Source: Sinorhizobium sojae CCBAU 05684 (GTDB lineage Bacteria > Pseudomonadota > Alphaproteobacteria > Rhizobiales > Rhizobiaceae). From it: a DNA stretch of 64,000 bases. Shown one piece after another: positions 26,716 through 35,079 of this stretch; within the stretch, counting starts at the first letter, position 1, and every line of letters begins with the position of its first letter. The position numbers and the translations under genes were made by a program. The stretch is from contig NZ_CP023067.1 in assembly GCF_002288525.1 (NCBI RefSeq), positions 2,418,001 through 2,482,000 on the forward strand, written 5' to 3'. A model generated the notes under the pieces. The model had not been told where the DNA came from. It ran no database searches and worked only from the letters and a program-made list of their open reading frames with translations.

Positions 26716-27025
26716 TTCGATCTGTCTCCTTGGTCTGCGGCTCTTTCGTTCCAGCCTAGTCCGACGACAGCAATCCGCAAAGCGCTCGCCCGCGGGGCCG
26801 ACCGTTTTAGGCAAAAGCTGAGCCCGCATGTGACGGCTGCCTTTCACGGCAAGCTGAGAGGAATTTGGCGCTCCTAGAAACGCGCTGACAGAGTTATGAA
26901 CATCCTCGACGTGCTTACCCTTACGTCGCCTCAATCAAGCACCTGCGGATGTTGCCCTCCCCCACCCCCCTGTGCTAGAGACCCGCCCAATTTGCAGGTT
27001 TCATCTGCTGGTTGGAGAGGACGCC
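26716..27025. other. Intergenic region between the orphan gene and the polyamine locus
   Basis: About 310 bases between divergent genes. No gene is supported. The C-rich tract CCCTCCCCCACCCCCCTG at 26956-26973 precedes TGTGCTAGAGA and may be part of the promoter for the polyamine genes. Confidence 0.35.
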
Positions 27026-27178
27026 ATGGCTGACGACGCCCTCTTCCAATCGGGGATGGGCTCGGTCGATGCCCCCCGAACGGAAGAACGCTTTTTGACG
27101 CGCGCGCATGCGGCGCGCCCGGGGAAATCCTGCAGGACGCTGCCCTCTCGCCGGGCCGCGGCGACGATTCCGACGTAA
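27026..27178 (+). CDS. Possible 50-residue leader ORF upstream of the polyamine genes
   Basis: An ATG at 27026 has GGAGAGGACGCC directly upstream, a good ribosome site. The frame encodes about 50 residues, beginning MADDALFQSGMGSVDAPRTE and becoming Arg-rich (AHAARPGKSCRTLPSRRAAA) before TAA at 27176. The gap to the carboxynorspermidine decarboxylase gene is 121 bases and GC-rich, with potential hairpins. Translation-controlled leaders are known upstream of several polyamine genes, so a regulatory peptide is a reasonable guess. No similarity to a known protein is claimed. Confidence 0.35.
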   Translation: MADDALFQSGMGSVDAPRTEERFLTRAHAARPGKSCRTLPSRRAAATIPT

Positions 27179-27299
27179 CGTCGCCTCCATTTCCATCGAT
27201 CCCGATCCTCAACCGGAGGCGCCGCCGCGCCCGACGGCGAGGGCTACCGCTCGCCGAACCCACTCCGGCGAACCATCCGGCAAATCGTAAGCGAATATC

Positions 27300-28400
27300 A
27301 TGCAACTGACGACACCCTATTACCTGATCGACAAGTCCAGGCTCATCCGCAACATGGAGAAGATCGCGCGGCTGCGCGATACATCCGGCGCCAAGGCGCT
27401 CCTGGCGCTGAAATGCTTCGCCACCTGGTCGGTCTTCGACCTGATGCGCGACTACATGGACGGCACCACCTCCTCCTCGCTCAACGAGGTCCGTCTCGGG
27501 CATGAGCGGTTCGGCGGCGAGACGCATGCCTATTCGGTCGCCTATGCGGATTACGAGATCGACGAGGTCGTCAGCCACGCCGACAAGATCATCTTCAACT
27601 CGATCGGGCAGTTGGAGCGTTTCGCCGACAGGGCCTCCGGCATCGCCCGCGGCCTGCGCCTCAATCCGCAGATCAGTTCCTCGAGCTTCGATCTCGCCGA
27701 TCCCGCCCGGCCCTTCTCCCGCCTCGGCGAATGGGACCTCGCCAAGGTCGAGCGGGTGATGGACCGGATTTCCGGCTTCATGATCCATAACAATTGCGAG
27801 AATGCCGATTTCGACCTCTTCGACCGCATGCTCGGCGTGATCGAGGAGCGGTTCGCGCCGCTTCTAAAGAAGGCCGAATGGGTGAGCCTTGGCGGCGGCA
27901 TCCATTTCACCGGCGAGGACTATCCGGTCGATCGCTTCGCCGAGCGGCTGAAGCGCTTTGCCGGCGACTATGGCGTCCAGGTCTATCTGGAACCGGGCGA
28001 GGCGTCGATCACCAAATCGACGACGCTCGAGGTGACGGTGCTCGACACGCTTCATAACGGCAAACACCTTGCGATCGTCGACTCCTCGATCGAGGCGCAC
28101 ATGCTCGATCTGCTGATCTATCGCGAGAGCGCCAAGCTTAAGCCAAATAAGGGCCCGCACCGCTACATGGTCTGCGGCAAGTCCTGCCTTGCCGGCGATA
28201 TCTTCGGCGAGTTCGATTTCGAGAAGGAATTGAAGGTCGGCGACCGCATCTCGATCGAGGATGCGGCCGGATACACGATGGTCAAGAAGAACTGGTTCAA
28301 CGGCGTGAAGATGCCGGCGATCGCCATCAGGGAACTCGATGGCAGCATCAAAACCGTCCGCGAATTCACCTACGCGGACTACGAACAGAGCCTCTCCTGA
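27300..28400 (+). CDS. nspC: Carboxynorspermidine/carboxyspermidine decarboxylase
   Basis: A 366-residue PLP enzyme of the fold type III (alanine racemase-like) decarboxylases. The PLP lysine is in AKALLALKCFATWSVF (Lys38), and the C-terminal catalytic cysteine in YMVCGKSCLAGDIFGEFDF. It removes CO2 from carboxyspermidine or carboxynorspermidine to give spermidine or norspermidine, the last step of the alternative spermidine route used by many rhizobia. The dehydrogenase for the previous step is 38 bases downstream on the same strand, so the pair forms an operon. Length fits the family exactly. Confidence 0.93.
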   Translation: MQLTTPYYLIDKSRLIRNMEKIARLRDTSGAKALLALKCFATWSVFDLMRDYMDGTTSSSLNEVRLGHERFGGETHAYSVAYADYEIDEVVSHADKIIFNSIGQLERFADRASGIARGLRLNPQISSSSFDLADPARPFSRLGEWDLAKVERVMDRISGFMIHNNCENADFDLFDRMLGVIEERFAPLLKKAEWVSLGGGIHFTGEDYPVDRFAERLKRFAGDYGVQVYLEPGEASITKSTTLEVTVLDTLHNGKHLAIVDSSIEAHMLDLLIYRESAKLKPNKGPHRYMVCGKSCLAGDIFGEFDFEKELKVGDRISIEDAAGYTMVKKNWFNGVKMPAIAIRELDGSIKTVREFTYADYEQSLS

Positions 28401-28438
28401 GGCGAAATCCAAACGGATAGAAGGAGATATCCCGCAAA

Positions 28439-29692
28439 ATGAAGAAGAACGTGCTCATCATCGGCGCCGGCGGCGTCGCACAGGTGGCGGCGCATAAATG
28501 CGCCCAGAACAACGACGTGCTCGGCGACATCCATATCGCTTCGCGCACCAAGGCGAAGTGCGACAGGATCATCGAGTCGGTCCATGAGAAGAAGGCGTTG
28601 AAACGGCCTGGCGTTCTCGAGGCCCATGCGCTCGACGCGCTCGACATCGAAGCGACGAAGGCGCTGATCAGAAAGACCGGCGCAGAGATCGTCATCAATG
28701 TCGGCACCGCCTTCCTCAACATGTCGGTGCTCCGCGCCTGCATCGACACAGGTGCGGCCTATATCGACACCGCCATCCATGAAGAGCCCGGCAAGATCTG
28801 CGAGACGCCGCCGTGGTACGGCAATTACGAATGGAAGCGCGCCGCCGAATGCGAGGAAAAGGGCATCACCGCCATTCTCGGCGCCGGCTTCGATCCGGGT
28901 GTCGTCAACGCCTATGCGCGGCTCGCCAAGGACGAGTATCTCGACAAGGTGACGGATGTCGACATCGTCGACATCAATGCCGGCAGCCACGGCAAGTACT
29001 TCGCCACCAATTTCGATCCGGAGATCAATTTCCGCGAGTTCACCGGCGTCGTCTATTCCTGGCAGAACAATGAGTGGCAGGTGAACAGGATGTTCGAGAT
29101 CGGCAAGGAATACGACCTGCCGGTGGTCGGCAAGCGGAAGGCCTATCTCTGCGGCCATGACGAGGTGCACTCGCTCGCGAAAAACATGGACGGCGCCGAC
29201 GTGCGCTTCTGGATGGGTTTCTCCGACCATTACATCAACGTCTTCACGGTGCTGAAGAATATCGGCCTTCTCTCCGAGCAGCCGGTCACGACGGCGGAGG
29301 GCCAGGAGGTCGTGCCGCTCAAGGTCGTCAAGGCCTGCCTGCCGGATCCGGCGTCGCTGGCGCCGGACTATGAGGGCAAGACCTGCATCGGCGACTATGT
29401 GAAGGGGATCAAGGGCGGCAAGGAGCGCACCGTCTTCATCTACAATGTCGCCGATCACAGGCAAGCCTATAACGAGGTCGGCTCGCAGGGCATCTCCTAC
29501 ACCGCCGGCGTGCCGCCGGTCGCCGCGGCCATGCTGATCGCCACCGGCGAGTGGGACGTGAAGAAGATGGCGAATGTCGAAGAACTGCCGCCGAGGCCCT
29601 TCATCGACATCCTCAACCGCATCGGCCTGCCGACGCGCATCCAGGACGAAAACGGCGACCGCGCCGTGAGCTTCGAAATGGCCGCTGCCTGA
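28439..29692 (+). CDS. Carboxynorspermidine/carboxyspermidine dehydrogenase (saccharopine dehydrogenase-like)
   Basis: A 417-residue NADPH-dependent oxidoreductase. It starts KKNVLIIGAGGVAQVAAHKC, a Rossmann GxGGxxQ motif, and contains GAGFDPGVVNAYARLAKDEY near residue 150, typical of the carboxynorspermidine dehydrogenase branch of saccharopine dehydrogenase-like proteins. It condenses aspartate semialdehyde with putrescine or diaminopropane and reduces the imine. AAGGAGATAT precedes the ATG. With nspC it supplies spermidine-type polyamines without S-adenosylmethionine. The literature often calls this gene CASDH or lys1-like. Confidence 0.92.
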   Translation: MKKNVLIIGAGGVAQVAAHKCAQNNDVLGDIHIASRTKAKCDRIIESVHEKKALKRPGVLEAHALDALDIEATKALIRKTGAEIVINVGTAFLNMSVLRACIDTGAAYIDTAIHEEPGKICETPPWYGNYEWKRAAECEEKGITAILGAGFDPGVVNAYARLAKDEYLDKVTDVDIVDINAGSHGKYFATNFDPEINFREFTGVVYSWQNNEWQVNRMFEIGKEYDLPVVGKRKAYLCGHDEVHSLAKNMDGADVRFWMGFSDHYINVFTVLKNIGLLSEQPVTTAEGQEVVPLKVVKACLPDPASLAPDYEGKTCIGDYVKGIKGGKERTVFIYNVADHRQAYNEVGSQGISYTAGVPPVAAAMLIATGEWDVKKMANVEELPPRPFIDILNRIGLPTRIQDENGDRAVSFEMAAA

Positions 29693-29749
29693 GCATTTCT
29701 CGGCTGCACCGGATCACGTCGATTTGGGGGGACTGACGAACGCGGCTTC

Positions 29750-29926
29750 AGACCCCCTCTGGCCTGCCGGCCATCTCCCCCACAAGGGGGAGAATCCGCG
29801 TGGCACCGTCCGCGCCCTCACCTGAGCGTTCCGCTTGAACAAGTGTCGCGGTTGGAGCGAGGGGCAAACCGCTGGTTTTCTCCCTCTCGTGGGGGAGATG
29901 GCCGGCGGGCCAGAGGGGTTCTGACC
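29750..29926. repeat. Inverted pair of the CCCCCTCTGGCCTGCCGGCC repeat
   Basis: At 29753-29796 the text ACCCCCTCTGGCCTGCCGGC and ATCTCCCCCACAAGGGGGAG occurs; at 29879-29924 the reverse complement, CTCTCGTGGGGGAGATGGCC and GGCGGGCCAGAGGGG, follows. The two face each other across about 80 bases. A fragment lies at 16689. This is a widespread type of rhizobial intergenic repeat. Confidence 0.75.
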
Positions 29927-29966
29927 ACGCTCCACCGCCTCACACAATCCGGTGCAGCCGATCAGC

Positions 29967-30341
29967 TCACCCCGGCGAGCCCTCTCCCCGCATCTCCAGC
30001 CAGGCCTTCAGCGCCACAGCATTGTTGCGGCGCTCGTCACGCGCCGCATAGAGCAGCGTCACCGGTCCTTGCGCTAGGTATTTGAAAACCTCGCCTGCCG
30101 CCGCCTGCGCCGCCTCGCCTTCGAGTTCGCCGGCATAGGCTTCGCAGAACGCCTCCCATTCATCCGGCTTGCCGTGGAGGCGCTTGCGCAGGGCGTCGCT
30201 CGGCGCGATCTCCTTCAGCCAGAGTTCGATCCTCGCCTTGTCCCTGGCGATGCCGCGCGGCCATAGCCGGTCGACGAGGATGCGCGTCCCGTCGTCCGGT
30301 CCCGGCGCTTCATAGACGCGTTTGAGTAGCAACTCCCCCAT
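29967..30341 (-). CDS. DUF488 family protein
   Basis: A 124-residue protein with the DUF488 hallmarks LKRVYEAPGPDDGTRILVDR followed by LWPRGIARDKARIELWLKEI and a C-terminal VTLLYAARDERRNNAVAL. The family has no agreed biochemical role; members are small cytoplasmic proteins, some grouped with heavy-metal or uroporphyrin genes. The ATG at 30341 was taken because it begins the conserved region and has a purine-rich GGGGGA upstream. It stands alone, leftward. Confidence 0.85.
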   Translation of the reverse strand: MGELLLKRVYEAPGPDDGTRILVDRLWPRGIARDKARIELWLKEIAPSDALRKRLHGKPDEWEAFCEAYAGELEGEAAQAAAGEVFKYLAQGPVTLLYAARDERRNNAVALKAWLEMRGEGSPG

Positions 30342-30435
30342 CCGTCCCCCTGAATGCGAGTCATGCGAGATCTTCCCTCGCATCCCGCCCGAACGCAATG
30401 GTCCAGGCGAGATGCGGCGCTTCAGCGGATGCGCC

Positions 30436-30843
30436 CTATTCGCGCACGAAGGTCTCGATCTCCTCCTGCGTCACCTCGCCGTTGCCGTCGGCGTCGATCG
30501 CGTCGAAAACGCGCCGGTGAATGGTGCTGATCTCCTCGAAGGAGAGCGCATCGTTGCCGTCGGCATCGGCGATCGCGAACATCATCTTCATCATGTGCCC
30601 GCGTCCCCCCATCATCCGGCCGTGATACCCCATACGGCCCGGTCGCATCATGTCGCGCGGCATCGCCTGCTGCTGCCCGGCCTGGGGCTCCTGATCCGGC
30701 ATGGGCGTTTCCGCTTGGGGCGCCTCCGGCGTGACCTCCGGTTCCTGGGGCGCATCGGCCGCCTGAGCGGCGGCGATGTTCGTCGAGCCCAGGGTCATGA
30801 TGACAGCGAGGGCGGCCACCGCTGGTAATCGCATTGAGAACAT
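30436..30843 (-). CDS. Exported EF-hand calcium-binding protein
   Basis: A 135-residue protein with a signal peptide (MFSMRLPAVAALAVIMTLGS, cleaved near AAA-Q) and a Pro/Glu/Gln-rich linker. A Met/Arg/Gly-rich patch (MMRPGRMGYHGRMMGGRGHM) follows, then two EF-hand loops, DADGNDALSFEE and DADGNGEVTQEE, both with the full set of oxygen ligands. It should bind two calcium ions in the periplasm. AGGAGG precedes the ATG at 30843. The Met/His-rich patch might bind copper or another metal, which is speculation. Function is unknown. Confidence 0.8.
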   Translation of the reverse strand: MFSMRLPAVAALAVIMTLGSTNIAAAQAADAPQEPEVTPEAPQAETPMPDQEPQAGQQQAMPRDMMRPGRMGYHGRMMGGRGHMMKMMFAIADADGNDALSFEEISTIHRRVFDAIDADGNGEVTQEEIETFVRE

Positions 30844-30937
30844 GAGACTCCTCCTTCGGTTGGACAGAACAGGGCGGGCGGGAAAAGCGCCCTGCGCTTT
30901 TCCCGCCCGCGATCGCATCGCGGCCTCCCTCTCCGGT

Positions 30938-32377
30938 TCATGCCGCTCCGCGGGCGTCTACCGGCTGCACATTCTGGTTCATGCGGAACAGGTTGCCCGG
31001 GTCGTAGCGGCGCTTGACCTCGACGAGCCGTTGATAATTGCCGCCATAGGCCGCCTCCACCCGGTTGACCTCGTCGGCCGGCATGAAATTGACATAGACG
31101 GTGCCGGCGGCATGGGGCCTCATCGCCTCATAGACGTCGCGCGCCCATCCGATGCAGGTCTCGTCCATGGCCGGTTCGCGCCAGCGGGCATGCACATTCA
31201 TGACGAAATGCGAATTGCGCTGCGGAAATGCCGTCTCCTCGGCGGCGATCCGGCCGGCGGCACCGCCGACATGGCCAATGAAAACCTCGCATTCCGGCCC
31301 CGGCAGCTTGCGGATGGCCTCGATCAGACCATCGATCGCCGCGTCGGAAAGCTCCAGGAGATCATGGCTCTTCCAGTAATTGCGGGCGCCCGGCGTCAGC
31401 AGCGGATCGAAGGCCTGCTCCCAGGCGAGGAAGGGATGGGGCGCGACCACGTCGGCGATCGGATTGCCGATCGCGCGGAGGGCTGCCGTTGCCTTCTCGC
31501 CCGCCGCGATATCGCCGCAATAGCACATGGCGAGCACCACGACCTCCTTGCCGTGCCACTCCTGGGGTATGAACGGCAAGGGCGGCGCCTGCCGCAAGAC
31601 GACCCAGCAGGTGAGTTCGTCCGGCGCCGCTTCGAGCGCCTGCCGGTATTGCGCAAGGACCTCGCCTGCATCGTCGAAGGGGTGCACGACCAGTCCCGAA
31701 AGCACCTCGGGGCCGAGCTCGTGCAGGGCGAATTCGAAAGCCGTAACGACGCCGAAATTGCCGCCGCCACCCTTCAAGGCCCAGAAGAGGTCGCGATGCT
31801 CCGTCGGGCTCGCGCGCAGCAATTCGCCGCTTGCCGTCACCACGTCGGCTGAGAGCAGGTTGTCGCAGGTCAGTCCAAATTTGCGCGTGGTCCAGCCAAA
31901 CCCGCCGCCAAGCGTCAATCCCGCGATGCCGGTGGTGGAGTTGATGCCGACCGGCAGCGCCAGGCCGAAGGCCTGGGTTTCCTTGTCGACATCGGCAAGC
32001 GTCGCGCCCGGTTCCACCCAGGCCCGCTTCGTCGTTGCATCGACGCGCACCGATTTCATGGGCGAGAGGTCGATCATCAGCCCGCCGTCGCAAACGGCAT
32101 TGCCGGCGATGTTGTGCCCGCCGCCGCGCACGGCCACGAGCAACTGGTTCTCCGCCGCAAAGCGAACGGCACTGATGACGTCGGAAGCGCCGGCGCATTG
32201 CACGATCAACCCCGGCCTGCGATCGGTCATTGCATTCCAGATCGTGCGCGCCTCCTCGTAGCCCGGGTCGCCCTGCGTCAGCGCGCGGCCGCGCAGCCGG
32301 CCTTGAAGCGCTTCGACAGCCGCGGCGGCAACGCTTGTCTTTCCTGCTTGCAGATTGGTGAGGCTCATATCATTCAT
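30938..32377 (-). CDS. FAD-linked oxidase of the berberine-bridge-enzyme-like family
   Basis: A 479-residue flavoprotein with a PCMH-type FAD-binding domain. VAVRGGGHNIAGNAVCDGGL carries the His and Cys that can hold FAD by two covalent bonds, and FWALKGGGGNFGVVTAFEF closes the domain. The C-terminal BBE segment reads YGGNYQRLVEVKRRYDPGNL. Such enzymes oxidise sugars, alcohols or alkaloid-like compounds with oxygen. GGAGGAG lies upstream of the ATG. There is no signal peptide, so it is likely cytoplasmic. The substrate is not predictable. Confidence 0.88.
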   Translation of the reverse strand: MNDMSLTNLQAGKTSVAAAAVEALQGRLRGRALTQGDPGYEEARTIWNAMTDRRPGLIVQCAGASDVISAVRFAAENQLLVAVRGGGHNIAGNAVCDGGLMIDLSPMKSVRVDATTKRAWVEPGATLADVDKETQAFGLALPVGINSTTGIAGLTLGGGFGWTTRKFGLTCDNLLSADVVTASGELLRASPTEHRDLFWALKGGGGNFGVVTAFEFALHELGPEVLSGLVVHPFDDAGEVLAQYRQALEAAPDELTCWVVLRQAPPLPFIPQEWHGKEVVVLAMCYCGDIAAGEKATAALRAIGNPIADVVAPHPFLAWEQAFDPLLTPGARNYWKSHDLLELSDAAIDGLIEAIRKLPGPECEVFIGHVGGAAGRIAAEETAFPQRNSHFVMNVHARWREPAMDETCIGWARDVYEAMRPHAAGTVYVNFMPADEVNRVEAAYGGNYQRLVEVKRRYDPGNLFRMNQNVQPVDARGAA

Positions 32378-32552
32378 GATCCGCTCCTCCCGCGGTCAAC
32401 CTCCCGCCCCAGCAGTCAGGCATTCTGCGCCCTTGCGGAACGGCCCGCAAGCAAAGGCGGCCGCGGCCGCCTACACATCTGCGGGAGCGGGCGCGCTTTT
32501 TTTGGGCGCGTGATATGCACCCAGCGGCGCTGCGGTGTTGAGGAAGGAGGGG
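32378..32552. other. Intergenic region after the peptide transporter operon
   Basis: About 175 bases between two leftward units. It holds the ribosome site of the FAD oxidase at the left. GCGGCCGCCTACACATCTGCG is part of a GC-rich hairpin-prone stretch. No gene is seen. Confidence 0.4.
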
Positions 32553-33320
32553 TCAGCCCGGCGCCGGCGCGGCCTCTCGGCGGAAGCCCTGGCTCGCCAC
32601 CATGAGGTTGCGCGTGTAGTCCTCGGCGATGCGGCCGGCGACGAGATCTGCCGAGGCGAGCCGCTCGACGACGTGCCCGCCCTGCATCACCGCAAGGCGG
32701 TCGCACATATGGGTGACGACGCCGAGATCGTGGCTGACCAGGAGAAAAGTCAGCTTGCGCTGCCTGCGCACCTCGTCGAGCAGGTTCAGGACCTCCGCCT
32801 GGACGGAGGCGTCGAGCGCCGAAGTCGGCTCGTCGAGAAGCAGGATCGAAGGCTCGAGGATCAGGGCCCGTGCGATTGCCACGCGCTGCCTCTGGCCGCC
32901 GGAAAGCTGGTGCGGGTAGCGGAAGCGGAAACCCGCGCCGAGGCCCACCTCGTCAAGCGCCGTCAGGATCCGCCGCTCGCTGTCGCCGATCCCGTGGACC
33001 GCGAGCGGCTCCATCAGCTGGCGGTCGATCGTCTGGCGCGGATGCAGCGACCCATAGGGGTCCTGGAACACCATCTGCGCCGCGCGGTAGAAGGCCTTGT
33101 CGCGACCTGTGCCCCTCAGCGTGCGCCCCTCGACCCGGATCGCGCCTGCGCTTGTCGGCGCAATCCCGGCAATCGCGCGCAGGAGCGTCGATTTGCCCGA
33201 GCCGGACTCGCCGACGAGGCCGAAGGATTCCCCGGCCGCAATCACGACACTGACATCGTCCAGCGCCGTGAAGCCGTCGAAGACGACGCTGAGATTTTCA
33301 ACCGAAACGGCCGCGGTCAT
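32553..33320 (-). CDS. Peptide ABC transporter ATP-binding protein (DppF type)
   Basis: A 255-residue ATPase. Walker [17 protein letters not shown], signature [16 protein letters not shown], Walker [15 protein letters not shown] and H-loop [12 protein letters not shown] are all intact. It lacks the long C-terminal oligopeptide extension in part, as in shorter members. The start ATG at 33320 overlaps the preceding stop in ATGA. It is the last of the six-gene peptide operon (dipeptidase, binding protein, two permeases, two ATPases) and pairs with the other ATPase to drive import. Confidence 0.9.
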   Translation of the reverse strand: MTAAVSVENLSVVFDGFTALDDVSVVIAAGESFGLVGESGSGKSTLLRAIAGIAPTSAGAIRVEGRTLRGTGRDKAFYRAAQMVFQDPYGSLHPRQTIDRQLMEPLAVHGIGDSERRILTALDEVGLGAGFRFRYPHQLSGGQRQRVAIARALILEPSILLLDEPTSALDASVQAEVLNLLDEVRRQRKLTFLLVSHDLGVVTHMCDRLAVMQGGHVVERLASADLVAGRIAEDYTRNLMVASQGFRREAAPAPG

Positions 33321-34150
33321 AGCGCCCACTCCGGCTTGCGGTCGAGCACCGGCAAGGGATGGCGGTCGGCGCCGATCACCGGCATGCAGTTCAGGAGGCC
33401 CTGCGTGTAGGGGTGTTTCGCGTTGGCGAGATCCAAGGCGGCGATCTCCTCGACGATCCGGCCCGCATACATGACGAGCACCCGGTCGCAGAAGGAGGAG
33501 ACGAGCCTCAGATCGTGCGAGACGAAGATCAGCCCCATGCCGCGCTCGGAAACCAGCCTGTCGAGGATCGACAGCACCTCGAGCTGAACGGTGACGTCGA
33601 GGGCCGAGGTCGGCTCGTCGGCAATCAGCAGTTCCGGCCCGGCAATGAGCATCATCGCAATCATCGCCCTTTGGCCCATGCCGCCCGAGACCTCGTGCGG
33701 ATAGAGGTCGAAGACGCGCTTCGGGTCACGGATCTGCACCGCGGCCAGCATGTCGAGCGCCCGTTCGCGCGCTTCGGCCCGGCTTACCTTTTCGTGCTGC
33801 CGCAGCGTCTCGACGATCTGCCGGCCGATGCTCATCACCGGGTTCAGCGAATATTTCGGGTCCTGCAGGATCATGGCGAGCCGCTTGCCGCGCAGGTCCC
33901 TGCGCCGCTTCGGCGAAACGTGCAGCAGATCGATGCCGTCGAAGGAGAGCGTCTTGGCCGTCACCTCTGCCTGCGGCGGCGTCAGCCCCATGATTGCCCT
34001 GCCCGTCTGCGACTTGCCGGAGCCGCTCTCGCCGACAATGCCGAGGCGTTCGCGCCCGAGCGTGAAGGAGACGCCGCGCACCGCCTCGACCACGCCGGTG
34101 CGGGTCGGGAAACGCACCCTCAGATCCTCGACCGTCAGAAGCGCGCTCAT
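33317..34150 (-). CDS. Peptide ABC transporter ATP-binding protein (DppD type)
   Basis: A 277-residue ATPase from the ATG at 34150, which overlaps the upstream permease stop in ATGA. Walker A is [16 protein letters not shown] with Gln-Thr after the Lys-Ser, signature VSGGMGQRAMIAMMLI, Walker [15 protein letters not shown]. The tail HPYTQGLLNCMPVIG is the oligopeptide C-terminal domain seen in DppD/OppD. It works as a heterodimer with the next ATPase. The whole block uses four-base stop/start overlaps, pointing to strong translational coupling. Confidence 0.9.
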   Translation of the reverse strand: MSALLTVEDLRVRFPTRTGVVEAVRGVSFTLGRERLGIVGESGSGKSQTGRAIMGLTPPQAEVTAKTLSFDGIDLLHVSPKRRRDLRGKRLAMILQDPKYSLNPVMSIGRQIVETLRQHEKVSRAEARERALDMLAAVQIRDPKRVFDLYPHEVSGGMGQRAMIAMMLIAGPELLIADEPTSALDVTVQLEVLSILDRLVSERGMGLIFVSHDLRLVSSFCDRVLVMYAGRIVEEIAALDLANAKHPYTQGLLNCMPVIGADRHPLPVLDRKPEWAL

Positions 34151-35079
34151 TGGCCGCTCTCCCGCGGGTCGAGCGCATCGCGCAGCCCGTCGCCCAGCAG
34201 ATTGAAGCCGAGGCTGACGATGAGGATTGCGATGCCCGGCATCGTGGCGACCCACCATTGGTCGAGAATGAAGCGACGGCCGGAGGCGATCATCGCGCCC
34301 CATTCGGGCAGCGGCGGCTGCGCGCCGAGGCCGAGGAAGCCGAGGCCCGCCGCCGTCAGGATGATGCCGGCCATGTCGAGCGTGACGCGGACGATCAGCG
34401 ATGACAGACACATCGGCATCACATGGCGGAAGACGATGCGCGTCGGCGACGCCCCCATCAGCCGCACCGCGGCGATGTAGTCGGAGTTCCGCACCGTCAG
34501 CGTCTCGGCGCGGGCGATGCGCGCATAGGGCGGCCAGGAGGTGATCGCGATGGCGATGACGGCGTTCTCGATGCCGGGCCCGAGTGCTGCGACGAAGGCG
34601 AGCGCCAACACGAGCTTCGGAAAGGCGAGGAAGATATCGGTGATACGCATGAGGACCGCATCGATCCAGCCGCCGGTATAGCCGGCGACGGCGCCTACGA
34701 TCAGACCAACGGGCGCGGCGATGATCGCGACGAGCGCGACGACCATGAGCGTCAGCCGCGAGCCGTGGATCAGCCGCGACAGGATATCGCGTCCCTGATC
34801 GTCGGTGCCGAGCAGATAGCCCTCGCTGCCCGGCGGCAGCAGTCGCGCGCCTGCGAGATTGCCGATGAAGGGCGAATGCGGTGCGAGGAGGTCGGCAAAG
34901 GCGGCGACGAGCACGAGCGCCATGAGGATCAGAAGTCCCGCAACGGCGAGGCGGTTCGCCGAGAACCGGCGCCAGGTCACGTAGGCGCGGCCAAGCCGCG
35001 CTTGTGTTCGGGATTGCGGCCGGTCCGAAAGCAGCCATTCGCGCCGCGTCATCGGGCGGGTTTGGGTGTCAAGGCTCAT
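34147..35079 (-). CDS. Peptide ABC transporter permease (DppC type)
   Basis: A 310-residue inner-membrane permease with an extended N-terminal cytoplasmic start (MSLDTQTRPMTRREWLLSDR), an OppC-N helix near residue 45 and a periplasmic loop with LLGTDDQGRDILSRLIHGSR. The EAA-like loop is in IAAVRLMGASPTRIVFRHVM. Five to six membrane helices are evident. It pairs with the DppB-type permease upstream. ATG at 35079 overlaps that gene's TGA. The substrate is probably a di- or oligopeptide given the dipeptidase in the operon. Confidence 0.9.
   Translation of the reverse strand: MSLDTQTRPMTRREWLLSDRPQSRTQARLGRAYVTWRRFSANRLAVAGLLILMALVLVAAFADLLAPHSPFIGNLAGARLLPPGSEGYLLGTDDQGRDILSRLIHGSRLTLMVVALVAIIAAPVGLIVGAVAGYTGGWIDAVLMRITDIFLAFPKLVLALAFVAALGPGIENAVIAIAITSWPPYARIARAETLTVRNSDYIAAVRLMGASPTRIVFRHVMPMCLSSLIVRVTLDMAGIILTAAGLGFLGLGAQPPLPEWGAMIASGRRFILDQWWVATMPGIAILIVSLGFNLLGDGLRDALDPRESGQ

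Noticed and set aside
23700-27300. Right attachment site matching the tRNA-Arg 3' end
   Set aside because: I looked for a second copy of GTTCGAATCCTGTCGGGTGC and did not find one by eye.
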